Shown here piece by piece: positions 1 through 5,637 of a stretch of DNA of 5,637 nucleotides. The notes beneath the pieces were generated by a model, which saw nothing but the letters and a program-made list of their open reading frames with translations, had not been told where the DNA came from and did no database searches. The stretch spans positions 1-5,637 of the forward strand of contig DASSJI010000130.1 in the NCBI GenBank assembly GCA_035691285.1. Direction: 5' to 3'. The stretch comes from DATFEN01 sp035691285 (GTDB lineage Bacteria > Acidobacteriota > Vicinamibacteria > Fen-336). How positions within the stretch are numbered: the stretch's first letter is position 1; each line of letters opens with the position of its first letter. The position numbers were made by a program, and so were the translations under genes.

Positions 1-2238
1 ACCGTGAACGACGTCGGGGCCGACAACTACGATTTCGGCGTGAGCCTGGGCGGTCCGCTGATGAAGGACAAGCTGTTCTTCTTCGGCGCCTTCAACCCCC
101 AGTACCAGACCCTCACGCGCGTCGCTCCGGACGGCTTCCCGCTCGAGTCGCTGGGCGAGGTGGACCGGAAGCGGCGCACGCTGTCGTACGCCGGCAAGCT
201 CACCTGGCAGGCGAGCACCAACCACCGCTTCGACTTCTCGGCCTTTGGCGATCCGTCCCACGGCGATCTCGGTCCGCAGCGCCCGAACGCGCTGAAAGGC
301 GCCGCCGACCAGGGCCGCTTCAGCGAGCTCGAGTACGGCGGCCACAACCAGGCGCTGCGCTACGACGGCATCCTGTCCCCGAGCTGGCTGATCGAGGCCA
401 GCGCGTCCAGGGCGTCTACGAACATCACCGAGACGCCCGGTCTCGACGCGCCTTCGGTGACGGACCGCACCGTCGTCCCCAACATCGTGCGCGGCGGCAT
501 CGGCTTCTACGACAAGGACGCCAAGGGCGAGAGCCTCCAGCTCTCGTTCAAGTCCACGAACATCTTCGAGGCCTTTGGACGCCACCAGTTCCGCTACGGC
601 GTGCAGTGGGAGTCGGTGGACTACGACCGCGGCTTCAGCCGCTCCGGTCCCACCTTCACGCTGCCCGATGGCCAGGTCACGAGCACCGGCGCCCAGATCC
701 AGATCCGCACCGACGCCGTCTACGGAAACATCTACCGTGTGGTCCGCGCCAACGTCGGTCCGATCGTCTCCACCAACCAGAAGTACCTGAACTTCTTCGC
801 CCAGGACACCTGGCAGATCGGCAGCCGGCTAACCGTGAAGCCCGGCGTACGCTGGGAGCGCCAGCAGCTCAACGGTGGCTTGATCGAGGGCAGCCCCTAC
901 TGCTTCGAGGGCGAGTCGAAGGTCGGCATCGTCGCCAACGGCTACGAAGCGCAGAGCGGGCCCGGCATCGCCTGCCAGTACACCTGGAGCAACAACTGGA
1001 GCCCGCGCCTCGGCGCGACCTATGACATCACCGGCAACGGCAAGTCCAAGCTGTACGCGAGCTGGGGCCGCTTCTACGTGAAGATCCCCAACGACCTCGC
1101 CGCCCGCGCCCTCGCGGCCGACGCCGCGACCACGCGCGTGGACTACTTCGATGAAGCCCTGACCCAGGTCGTGCCCCAGGGCGTGCTCGCCCTCGGCACC
1201 GCCAACCACTACCTGCCGCCCACCGGCGCCCCCGCCATCTTCGAGAACGGCTCCAAGCTGACCTACACCCAGGAGTTCGCCGGCGGCCTCGAGTACGAGG
1301 TGGCGCCCTCCCTCAACATGGGCGTGCGCTACATCCACAGGAGCATCCCGCGCATCCTGGAGGACTACGCCCAGGCCACCCCGGTCATGTACGAGATGGG
1401 CTTCCCGGGGCTCTCCAACGTGATCTACCTGATCGACAACGTCAACGCGAACACCCCGGTCCTGGATCCCACCACCACCCCTGGCTTCGAGCAGCTGGGC
1501 CGGTCGTCCTTCGAGGACCCCGAGCACATCTACGACTCGGTGGAGATCACGGCCAACAAGACCTTCTCCGGGAACTGGTCGCTGCTCGCGTCGTATCGCT
1601 GGTCGAAGCTGCGGGGCAACTTCGAGGGCTTCTTCCGCTCCGACAACGGCCAGTCCGACCCTGCGATCACCTCGCTGTTCGACTTCCCGACCAACGACCC
1701 GAGCTACAGCCAGGTCGGCGTGCCTCAGTTCGGCTACCGCGGGGACATCCGCTATCAGGGCAACACCCTGGGCGACGGGCTACTGCCCAACGAGCGGCCG
1801 CACCAGTTCAAGCTGTACGGGAACTACGCCTGGAGCAACCTGAACATTGGCGTCGGCTTCAACGCGGGCTCCGGACGGCATCTGACCGCGCTCGCGGCCA
1901 ACCCGATCTACGGCAACTCCGGCGAGATCCCCGAGACGCTCCGGGGCGGCGGCATGCAGACCGTGGACGGCTTCCTGGAGAACACCAAGGCCGAGGTGAT
2001 CTTCGACCTGCACGCCGACTACACGTTCAAGGTCAACGACAGCCAGCGCCTGGTCCTGATCGCCGACGCGTTCAACCTCTTCGACAACCAGGACCCGACC
2101 TGGTACGACATCTACACCGAGACGACACCCGGCGCGCTCAACCCGAACTTCGGCCACCCGATCTTCCTCGGCGCCGGCAACACCAACTCGTTCCACCTGC
2201 CGCGGCAGATCCGCCTCGGCGCGCGCTTCGAATGGTAG
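1..2238 (+). CDS. TonB-dependent receptor, Oar-like outer-membrane beta-barrel (5' partial)
   Basis: Probable outer-membrane channel that imports a bulky substrate using TonB/ExbBD energy; the substrate cannot be read from the sequence. The frame is open from base 1 and codes for 745 residues to the TAG at 2236-2238. The GTG at 4-6 is not a credible start, because the product would lack signal peptide, carboxypeptidase-like regulatory domain and most of the plug. Residues 1-35 match the plug-to-barrel junction of this family (SLGGPLMKDKLFFFGAFNP). Later landmarks are NERPHQFKLYGNYAW at about 597-611, DAFNLFDN at about 689-696, and an amphipathic last strand ending RLGARFEW with a terminal aromatic residue, the usual barrel-assembly signal. 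The only two cysteines, C301 and C325, lie in what looks like one surface loop. The gene is convergent with the downstream minus-strand genes. Family call is firm; the Oar-like subgroup is inferred from family style. Confidence 0.9.
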   Translation, partial: TVNDVGADNYDFGVSLGGPLMKDKLFFFGAFNPQYQTLTRVAPDGFPLESLGEVDRKRRTLSYAGKLTWQASTNHRFDFSAFGDPSHGDLGPQRPNALKGAADQGRFSELEYGGHNQALRYDGILSPSWLIEASASRASTNITETPGLDAPSVTDRTVVPNIVRGGIGFYDKDAKGESLQLSFKSTNIFEAFGRHQFRYGVQWESVDYDRGFSRSGPTFTLPDGQVTSTGAQIQIRTDAVYGNIYRVVRANVGPIVSTNQKYLNFFAQDTWQIGSRLTVKPGVRWERQQLNGGLIEGSPYCFEGESKVGIVANGYEAQSGPGIACQYTWSNNWSPRLGATYDITGNGKSKLYASWGRFYVKIPNDLAARALAADAATTRVDYFDEALTQVVPQGVLALGTANHYLPPTGAPAIFENGSKLTYTQEFAGGLEYEVAPSLNMGVRYIHRSIPRILEDYAQATPVMYEMGFPGLSNVIYLIDNVNANTPVLDPTTTPGFEQLGRSSFEDPEHIYDSVEITANKTFSGNWSLLASYRWSKLRGNFEGFFRSDNGQSDPAITSLFDFPTNDPSYSQVGVPQFGYRGDIRYQGNTLGDGLLPNERPHQFKLYGNYAWSNLNIGVGFNAGSGRHLTALAANPIYGNSGEIPETLRGGGMQTVDGFLENTKAEVIFDLHADYTFKVNDSQRLVLIADAFNLFDNQDPTWYDIYTETTPGALNPNFGHPIFLGAGNTNSFHLPRQIRLGARFEW

Positions 2239-2281
2239 AGAGGTAGCCCGTCCCGGTCGCCGTCGCGGCCGGCAGCGTTCC

Positions 2282-2310
2282 AAGGGGGCGGGAGCGATCC
2301 CGCCCCCCTT
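2282..2310. terminator. GC-rich hairpin between convergent genes, probable bidirectional terminator
   Basis: Bases 2284-2293 pair perfectly with 2298-2307 (10 bp, nine of them G-C) around a GCGA loop, a GNRA-type tetraloop when read on the plus strand. Flanking AA and TT can extend the stem past one bulged C. It lies 45 bases after the receptor stop and 23 bases beyond the stop of the minus-strand lipoprotein gene, where a terminator shared by both transcripts is expected. There is no real U-tract on either side (only TT, then CGTATCT, on the plus strand), so it is not a textbook intrinsic terminator. It could instead act with Rho or protect the mRNA 3' ends. The rest of the 95-base gap shows nothing else I can name. 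Confidence 0.7.
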
Positions 2311-2333
2311 CGTATCTCCGGGCGCCCGACCGC

Positions 2334-3131
2334 TCAGATCCCGTAGCGACGGCGGACGTAATCGAACCACAGGGCCACGAACTCTGTCTCGTCGAGGCCC
2401 AGCACGGTCTCGAGCGATCCGCCTGCGACGACGAGGGCGCGGAGGGCGCCGCGCCCCCAGGTCTCGACAATGAACTCCGCGATCACGCCCCCGACCTCGT
2501 AGATCGCCGTGTTCTCGATCCGGTCGAGGTCGGCGAGAGTCGGAGGCTGATGAGCGCGCAAGTACGGGAGCGATCCAGGGTCCACGATCTGGCCCGCCTC
2601 GTAGAGCGCCACGGCTTCCCACAGCCACCGGGGGTTGTTCGCGATGGCCGGATTCACGCGCAGGCTGACGCAATGGGCGAACTCGTGGACGATGGCGACG
2701 AGGCCGTTCGCGTAGCTCCATTGCGACGCAAGGTTGGGCGAGAGCACGTGGATCTCGCTCGGCCCGTTCACCAGCCCCGAGGCGAAGGAGGGTACGCTGC
2801 CGACGAGCGGAACCACCGCCGCCCGGAAGGACTCGCGGTCGGGGTAAAGGGTCACCGTGACGGCCGGCATCTCCCCGAGGCCCAGGTCGCCGAGGATGGG
2901 CCCACGCTGGGCCTCCACTTCCTCAGCAGTGGCGGCCACGCTGGCCGCATCGATCTGCGTGTATCGGAACGTGAAGTGCGGCGACGAGTGCGACGTGAAC
3001 GGGATCGGTGTCGACGTGGGACCCGAGGGACTGCCGCCGCCGCAGCCAGCCAGGAAGACGAGGGCCCACCACCCCGCGACTGCCCGAGGGCGGAACGCGA
3101 GCGTCCCGGAATCGGCCACCGCGCCCCTCAC
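2334..3131 (-). CDS. Putative lipoprotein zinc metallopeptidase, peptidase-MA-like (gluzincin)
   Basis: Predicted membrane-anchored lipoprotein of 265 aa with a zinc-peptidase signature. The N-terminus has basic residues (R14, R16), a hydrophobic stretch (residues 17-28) and a lipobox LAGC with C30 as the predicted lipidated residue. A Ser/Pro/Thr/Gly linker follows (31-50). HFTFRYTQ (52-59) and VTLYPDRESFRAAV (93-106) resemble the front of peptidase-MA-like domains. The zinc motif is HEFAH (149-153), with E172 in WLWEAVALY as third ligand, giving HEXXH-X18-E; E150 would be the catalytic base. The start chosen is GTG at 3131-3129, because an SD-like GGAAGGAG (plus-strand 3140-3147) lies 8 nt upstream and the GTG overlaps the TGA of the DJ-1-like gene. 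A GTG at 3119-3117 is possible but has no comparable SD. Substrate unknown. It is the last gene of the minus-strand run, and the hairpin at 2282-2310 follows its stop. Confidence 0.82.
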   Translation of the reverse strand: MRGAVADSGTLAFRPRAVAGWWALVFLAGCGGGSPSGPTSTPIPFTSHSSPHFTFRYTQIDAASVAATAEEVEAQRGPILGDLGLGEMPAVTVTLYPDRESFRAAVVPLVGSVPSFASGLVNGPSEIHVLSPNLASQWSYANGLVAIVHEFAHCVSLRVNPAIANNPRWLWEAVALYEAGQIVDPGSLPYLRAHQPPTLADLDRIENTAIYEVGGVIAEFIVETWGRGALRALVVAGGSLETVLGLDETEFVALWFDYVRRRYGI

Positions 3132-3147
3132 CGTACCGGCTCCTTCC
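3128..3147 (-). promoter_or_regulatory. GTGA stop/start overlap with Shine-Dalgarno (translational coupling)
   Basis: On the minus strand the TGA of the DJ-1-like gene (3130-3128) overlaps the GTG of the lipoprotein gene (3131-3129) by sharing GTGA. GGAAGGAG (plus-strand 3140-3147) lies 8 nt upstream of the GTG, inside the DJ-1-like coding region. This arrangement fixes the lipoprotein start and is typical of coupled translation by terminating ribosomes, which suggests the two proteins are made together. Confidence 0.75.
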
Positions 3148-3814
3148 AGCCGGCGCCCTGGTACTCCATGTAGTCCGCCGTTCGTTGCGCGACTTCCCGG
3201 CCGAAGTAGAGGTCCACGACATGAAGGGCCAGGTCGATACCCGAGCTGAGCCCCCCGGCCGTGAAGATGCGGGCGTCGCTGCGCACGAACCGCCGGCCGC
3301 GCTCCAGCTTCACGCTCGGGAAGCGCCGGGCGAACGTGTCGTGGAAGTCGTGGTGGGTCGTCGCCGGCTTGCCGTCGAGGAGGCCTGCCTCCCCCAGCTT
3401 GAACGCGCCCGTGCAGACCGACATCACGACGTCCGTCCGTGGATCGGCGGCCACGCGCTTGAGCCACTCGACGAGCCCGGGCGCGCCGCGCTGCGCGCCG
3501 ACCACGACCACCTTTGGCGGCGGCGCGTCGGCGAAGGTGTGGTCGGGAACGACCGTCATGCCGCCGCTCGTGCGGATGGGCTCCCGGCTTCCGGATACCG
3601 TGTAGAGCCGGAACGGCATCTGGTCCTCGTGGCTCGATCCGCGGGACTCGACGTGGACGTCCTGGAAGACCTCCCACGGCCCCGCGAAGTCGATCATCGT
3701 GGCGGAGTCGGTCAAGACGAACGCGACGGGAATCGGCCCGGACTTCGCCCCCTGGAGGGTCTGGCCCTCGGCGGACGCAGCGAAGGCGACGAGCAGCGGG
3801 AGCGTGAAGTGCAT
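3128..3814 (-). CDS. Exported DJ-1/PfpI family (GATase1-like) protein
   Basis: Stand-alone DJ-1/PfpI domain protein of 228 aa, closest in style to isocyanide hydratases and the GATase1-like domain of some AraC-family regulators, but with no DNA-binding domain. Residues 1-15 form a short hydrophobic leader with a plausible signal-peptidase-I site after ASA, so the mature protein should be periplasmic; the leader lacks a basic n-region residue. Domain landmarks: PVAFVLTDSATMIDFAGPWE (29-48) with D42 and E48, a nucleophile elbow SVCTGAF (132-138) with C134 and T135, ATTHH (151-155), and GGLSSGIDLALHVV (187-200). In isocyanide hydratase the active-site set is Asp-Cys-Thr, matched here by D42, C134 and T135, so activity is plausible; the reaction is not known. 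ATG at 3814-3812 is supported by AGGAGG five bases upstream. It lies 66 nt after the HEAT-ankyrin gene and overlaps the lipoprotein gene by 4 nt. Confidence 0.88.
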   Translation of the reverse strand: MHFTLPLLVAFAASAEGQTLQGAKSGPIPVAFVLTDSATMIDFAGPWEVFQDVHVESRGSSHEDQMPFRLYTVSGSREPIRTSGGMTVVPDHTFADAPPPKVVVVGAQRGAPGLVEWLKRVAADPRTDVVMSVCTGAFKLGEAGLLDGKPATTHHDFHDTFARRFPSVKLERGRRFVRSDARIFTAGGLSSGIDLALHVVDLYFGREVAQRTADYMEYQGAGWKEPVR

Positions 3815-3820
3815 GGCGGC

Positions 3821-3843
3821 CTCCTGTGGATGGTCGACAGGAG
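3821..3843 (-). promoter_or_regulatory. Hairpin overlapping the Shine-Dalgarno of the DJ-1-like gene
   Basis: In the minus-strand mRNA, CUCCUGU (3843-3837) is the exact reverse complement of ACAGGAG (3827-3821), giving a 7-bp stem with a 9-nt loop. The 3' arm contains five of the six bases of the AGGAGG (3825-3820) that lies 5 nt before the ATG at 3814. When folded, the ribosome-binding site would be largely hidden, so the stem could hold back translation of the DJ-1-like gene until opened by a factor, temperature or an alternative fold. The pairing is seen directly; its regulatory role is inferred. Confidence 0.5.
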
Positions 3844-3853
3844 CAAGCCGCGT

Positions 3854-3879
3854 GCCCGCCCGCCCTCCAGCGGGCGGGC
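3854..3879 (-). terminator. GC hairpin after the HEAT-ankyrin gene (attenuator, weak terminator or mRNA-processing stem)
   Basis: Bases 3854-3863 and 3870-3879 are perfect 10-bp inverted repeats made only of G and C, closing a 6-base loop that reads UGGAGG in the minus-strand mRNA. The stem begins one base after the TAG at 3883-3881. No U-tract follows, so full intrinsic termination is doubtful. It may reduce read-through into the DJ-1-like gene or mark an mRNA processing point. The loop itself looks like an SD sequence, with no start codon suitably placed behind it. Confidence 0.5.
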
Positions 3880-3880
3880 C

Positions 3881-5473
3881 CTACTCCGTCCCCCCTCGCT
3901 GCCGCAGGAGCGCGGCGGCCGCCTCGTTCCGGTCGCTCAGGGCGAGCGCGAGTGGCGTCTTGCCCTCGTTGTCCCTTGCGTTGACATCCGCGCCCCTTGC
4001 CAGGAGGAGTTCGACGATCTCGCGCCGCTTCTCGTCCATGCCGCCGTGATCCACGACGGCGTGGAGCGGGGTGCGTCCACGGCCAGCATCCTTGGCCTTG
4101 ACGTTCGCGCCGCTGTCGACCAGCACTCTCACCGCCTCGAGCTGAGCCTCGAAGCACGCGCCGTACAGCGCCGTCTCGCCGTCCGTCTGCGGGGCGACAG
4201 CGTCCGGCTTCACACCCTTTCCGAGCAGGAGCTTGATGGCCGCCACCTGGCCCTCCCGCGCGGCGACCTGGAGCGGGGTCCGGCTGAACTCCAACGCGTC
4301 CAGCGGGTTGCCCCGGGCGATCAGCAGCTCCATCGTGGCGACGTGGCCGCCCCGGGCCGCGGCGTGCAGCGGCGTGCCCGCGGCGTCCCGCATGAAGCCG
4401 GTGGCGCGGAGCGAGGCCTTCTTGTCGAGGAGCTGCTTCACCAGTTCCGTGTGCCCGCCGAGGGCCGCGTAGTAGACCGGCCCGAGGCCCTTGTCGTCGC
4501 CGATGTTCACGTCGATGCCGCGGGCCAGGAAGGTCTGGACGATCTCCGCCTGGCCCTGCATCGCCGCCCAGTGGAGCGGGCTCTCGCCGCTCTGGCCCCT
4601 GGCCTTGGCGTTCCCGCCCCGCGACAGCGTCAGCTCGACGAACGCCTTGTGCCCCTTGCCCGCCGCGATGTGCAGAGGCGTGAGGCGCCGCTCGTCGGCT
4701 GCGTCGGGGTCGGCCTTCGCGTCGAGCAGCGCCTGGGCGGCCTCGACGGAGCCGTCGAAGGCCGCGAGGTGGAGCGGCTGCTTCTGATCCTCGTCGGCGG
4801 CGCCGACGTTCGCGCCGCGCTCGATGAGCAGCTTCACCACGTCGGTCCGCCCTTCGAGGGCGGCCCAGTGGAGCGCCGTGCGCTTCGTCTTGTCCGGCGC
4901 GTCGACCTCGATACCCCCGTCGAGCAGTCCCTTGACCGCTTCGAGCTGGCCCGTTCGGGCCGCCGCCTGCAGGCCGCCCCTGCCCGCATGCTCGAGCAGC
5001 TCCCTGGCGCGCTTGCGGTCGTCCGCGTCGCCGTCGCGCAGGACCGTCTTGAGGGCCGCCACGACCTGCGCCGAGGCCTCGTCGAGGCCGTAGAGAGCTC
5101 CTGCGGCCTGAAGGCGCGTGCCGGGATCCGGATCGTCGAGGCGCTTCACCAGCTCCGGAACGGCGGGCCGCGCGGCCTCGCCCAGGTTCCACAGGGCGCC
5201 GGCGGCGTTGTAGCGGACTTCCTTGACCGGGTCGCGAAGCGCCGCGGTCAGCGCGGCCACGGCCTCCTCGGCCTTCATGTCGACGAGCCGGTACGAAGCC
5301 TCGATACGCTTGTCGTCCTTCTTGTCGCCGAGCTGCTTGATCAGCTTGGCCACCTGCCTGGCGTCGGCCGCCTCGACCAGAGGGGCCGCCAGGCAGGCGA
5401 TCAGGAGCAGCAGGGCCATCGCGGGGAGTAAGTGTACGCTAGAGGGCCGCAGGCGAGCGGAGGAGGCCGGCAT
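3881..5473 (-). CDS. Exported HEAT-repeat and ankyrin-repeat protein
   Basis: A 530-aa all-repeat scaffold protein predicted to leave the cytoplasm; partner unknown. The N-terminus has R7 and R9, then a hydrophobic core MALLLLIACLAAPLV (19-33). VEA before residue 36 suits signal peptidase I, while LIAC (24-27) also fits a lipobox, so soluble and lipid-anchored forms are both possible. Residues 38-163 are HEAT-like helical repeats (for example DPVKEVRYNAAGALWNLG, 81-98). Residues 165-527 hold about eleven ankyrin repeats of 31-37 residues with TPLHxAA and ADVNARD-type signatures; repeat 6 (about 331-366) is degenerate (PVYYAA) with an insert before repeat 7. No enzymatic domain was seen. The ATG at 5473 has no good SD; the ATG at 5419 (M19) also has none and would leave a leader without basic residues, so I prefer 5473. 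It is the first gene of the minus-strand run and nearly abuts the divergent Tat gene. Confidence 0.87.
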   Translation of the reverse strand: MPASSARLRPSSVHLLPAMALLLLIACLAAPLVEAADARQVAKLIKQLGDKKDDKRIEASYRLVDMKAEEAVAALTAALRDPVKEVRYNAAGALWNLGEAARPAVPELVKRLDDPDPGTRLQAAGALYGLDEASAQVVAALKTVLRDGDADDRKRARELLEHAGRGGLQAAARTGQLEAVKGLLDGGIEVDAPDKTKRTALHWAALEGRTDVVKLLIERGANVGAADEDQKQPLHLAAFDGSVEAAQALLDAKADPDAADERRLTPLHIAAGKGHKAFVELTLSRGGNAKARGQSGESPLHWAAMQGQAEIVQTFLARGIDVNIGDDKGLGPVYYAALGGHTELVKQLLDKKASLRATGFMRDAAGTPLHAAARGGHVATMELLIARGNPLDALEFSRTPLQVAAREGQVAAIKLLLGKGVKPDAVAPQTDGETALYGACFEAQLEAVRVLVDSGANVKAKDAGRGRTPLHAVVDHGGMDEKRREIVELLLARGADVNARDNEGKTPLALALSDRNEAAAALLRQRGGTE

Positions 5474-5501
5474 GGAGAAAGGACGCGCTCCGCGACAATG
5501 A
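5461..5501 (+). other. Possible nine-codon leader ORF with strong Shine-Dalgarno
   Basis: AGGAGG (5461-5466) lies 5 nt before an ATG at 5472, which opens a nine-codon frame (MEKGRAPRQ). Its TGA (5499-5501) overlaps the ATG (5498-5500) of the Tat-signal gene as ATGA. The Tat gene's own purine-rich stretch (GGAGAAAGGA, 5474-5483) is 14 nt from its ATG, an awkward distance. Ribosomes may therefore load on the mini-ORF and restart at the overlap. The pattern could also arise by chance, and the mini-ORF sits on the complement of the HEAT-ankyrin start region. Confidence 0.3.
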
Positions 5502-5637
5502 CCGACCGGCGCGCGGTGCTCCGATGGCTGACCTCCGGCGCCACGCTGACTGCGCTCGGGCCGAAGGAACTGCTCGCGCTCGGCTGGCGGGCGCTCGACC
5601 TCGAGACCGGCCGCACGCTCGTGGCGGCGTGCGAGCG
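5498..5637 (+). CDS. Tat-signal protein, possibly gluconate 2-dehydrogenase subunit 3-like (3' partial)
   Basis: The first 46 codons of a gene running off the right edge. The N-terminus MTDRRAVLRWLTSGATLTAL has a twin-arginine motif (R4-R5, then A-V-L-R) followed by a mild hydrophobic segment, as expected for export of a folded protein by the Tat system. Residues 38-46 (GRTLVAACE, with CG of the next codon) resemble the start of gluconate 2-dehydrogenase subunit 3 domains, where a similar AACER segment precedes an IIPxD motif; that motif would lie beyond the window. If correct, a GMC-type oxidoreductase gene may follow downstream. ATG at 5498 is preferred because it places the twin arginines at residues 4-5; an in-frame GTG at 5432 would add 22 residues in front. 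The gene diverges from the HEAT-ankyrin gene with 24 bases between the two chosen starts. Export is well supported; family identity is tentative. Confidence 0.6.
   Translation, partial: MTDRRAVLRWLTSGATLTALGPKELLALGWRALDLETGRTLVAACE

Noticed and set aside
4..6. GTG at position 4 as the receptor start
   Set aside because: The frame is open to the window edge and the product would lack signal peptide and plug domain, so this is an internal codon of a truncated gene.
829..1527. A 232-codon minus-strand frame inside the receptor gene
   Set aside because: It is antisense to conserved beta-barrel coding sequence, is V/G/A/E-rich, and has no motif or supporting ribosome-binding site that I could see.
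1780..2721. A 313-codon minus-strand frame spanning the receptor's 3' end and the peptidase gene
   Set aside because: It crosses the convergent gap and the terminator hairpin, overlaps two well-supported genes, and reads as Arg/Pro-rich low complexity with no recognisable motif.
3881..4970. Repetitive DNA in the ankyrin region as a DNA repeat array
   Set aside because: The periodicity of about 99 bases follows the protein repeats; the DNA copies diverge, and there are no constant repeats with unique spacers, so it is neither CRISPR nor a tandem satellite.
3132..5192. Long upstream part of the minus-strand frame that ends with the lipoprotein peptidase (952 codons in total)
   Set aside because: The part before the GTG at 3131 is a low-complexity R/G/A/P shadow of the HEAT-ankyrin and DJ-1-like genes in another frame. 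The GTGA overlap, SD and lipobox fix the real start at 3131.
3008..5431. An 807-codon plus-strand open frame opposite the DJ-1-like and HEAT-ankyrin genes
   Set aside because: Its translation is R/V/L/G-rich with no domain or family motif, and it lies antisense to genes with clear repeats, motifs and SD sequences. High GC makes such antisense frames common.

Overview
The window is GC-rich, densely coding bacterial DNA that reads like a chromosomal segment from an Acidobacteriota-type soil or sediment Gram-negative. The phylum is an inference. It rests on the Oar-like outer-membrane receptor, a probable gluconate-2-dehydrogenase-subunit-3-like Tat protein, strong G/C bias at third codon positions, and an exported DJ-1/PfpI protein. 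No rRNA, tRNA, insertion sequence, CRISPR array or phage gene was seen. No intergenic gap reaches 300 bases.

Layout. (1) Positions 1-2238, plus strand: the C-terminal beta-barrel part of a TonB-dependent receptor whose 5' end lies outside the window. (2) Positions 2239-2333: a short convergent gap with a strong GC hairpin, probably a bidirectional terminator. (3) Positions 2334-5473, minus strand, a compact three-gene run read right to left: an exported HEAT plus ankyrin-repeat protein (530 aa); after a 66-nt gap filled by two hairpins, an exported DJ-1/PfpI (GATase1-like) protein (228 aa); then, overlapping it by four bases (GTGA), a lipoprotein with an HEXXH-X18-E zinc-peptidase signature (265 aa). 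(4) Positions 5498-5637, plus strand: the 5' end of a divergent gene with a twin-arginine signal, preceded by a possible nine-codon leader ORF.

How the genes may work together. All three minus-strand products carry N-terminal export signals, so the run looks like one envelope-directed transcription unit: a repeat-protein scaffold, a cysteine-nucleophile enzyme-like protein and a membrane-anchored metallopeptidase. The last two genes are very probably translationally coupled. The link between the first gene and the second is weaker, because the gap holds a GC hairpin and a second hairpin that can hide the Shine-Dalgarno sequence of the DJ-1-like gene. I do not recognise this trio as a described system. 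The receptor is convergent to it and probably functionally separate. The divergent Tat protein may belong to a dehydrogenase operon continuing to the right.

The most interesting signals are the three-gene exported set, the SD-sequestering hairpin at 3821-3843, and the exported HEAT-ankyrin architecture. Several long overlapping reading frames on both strands are by-products of the base composition and were set aside.
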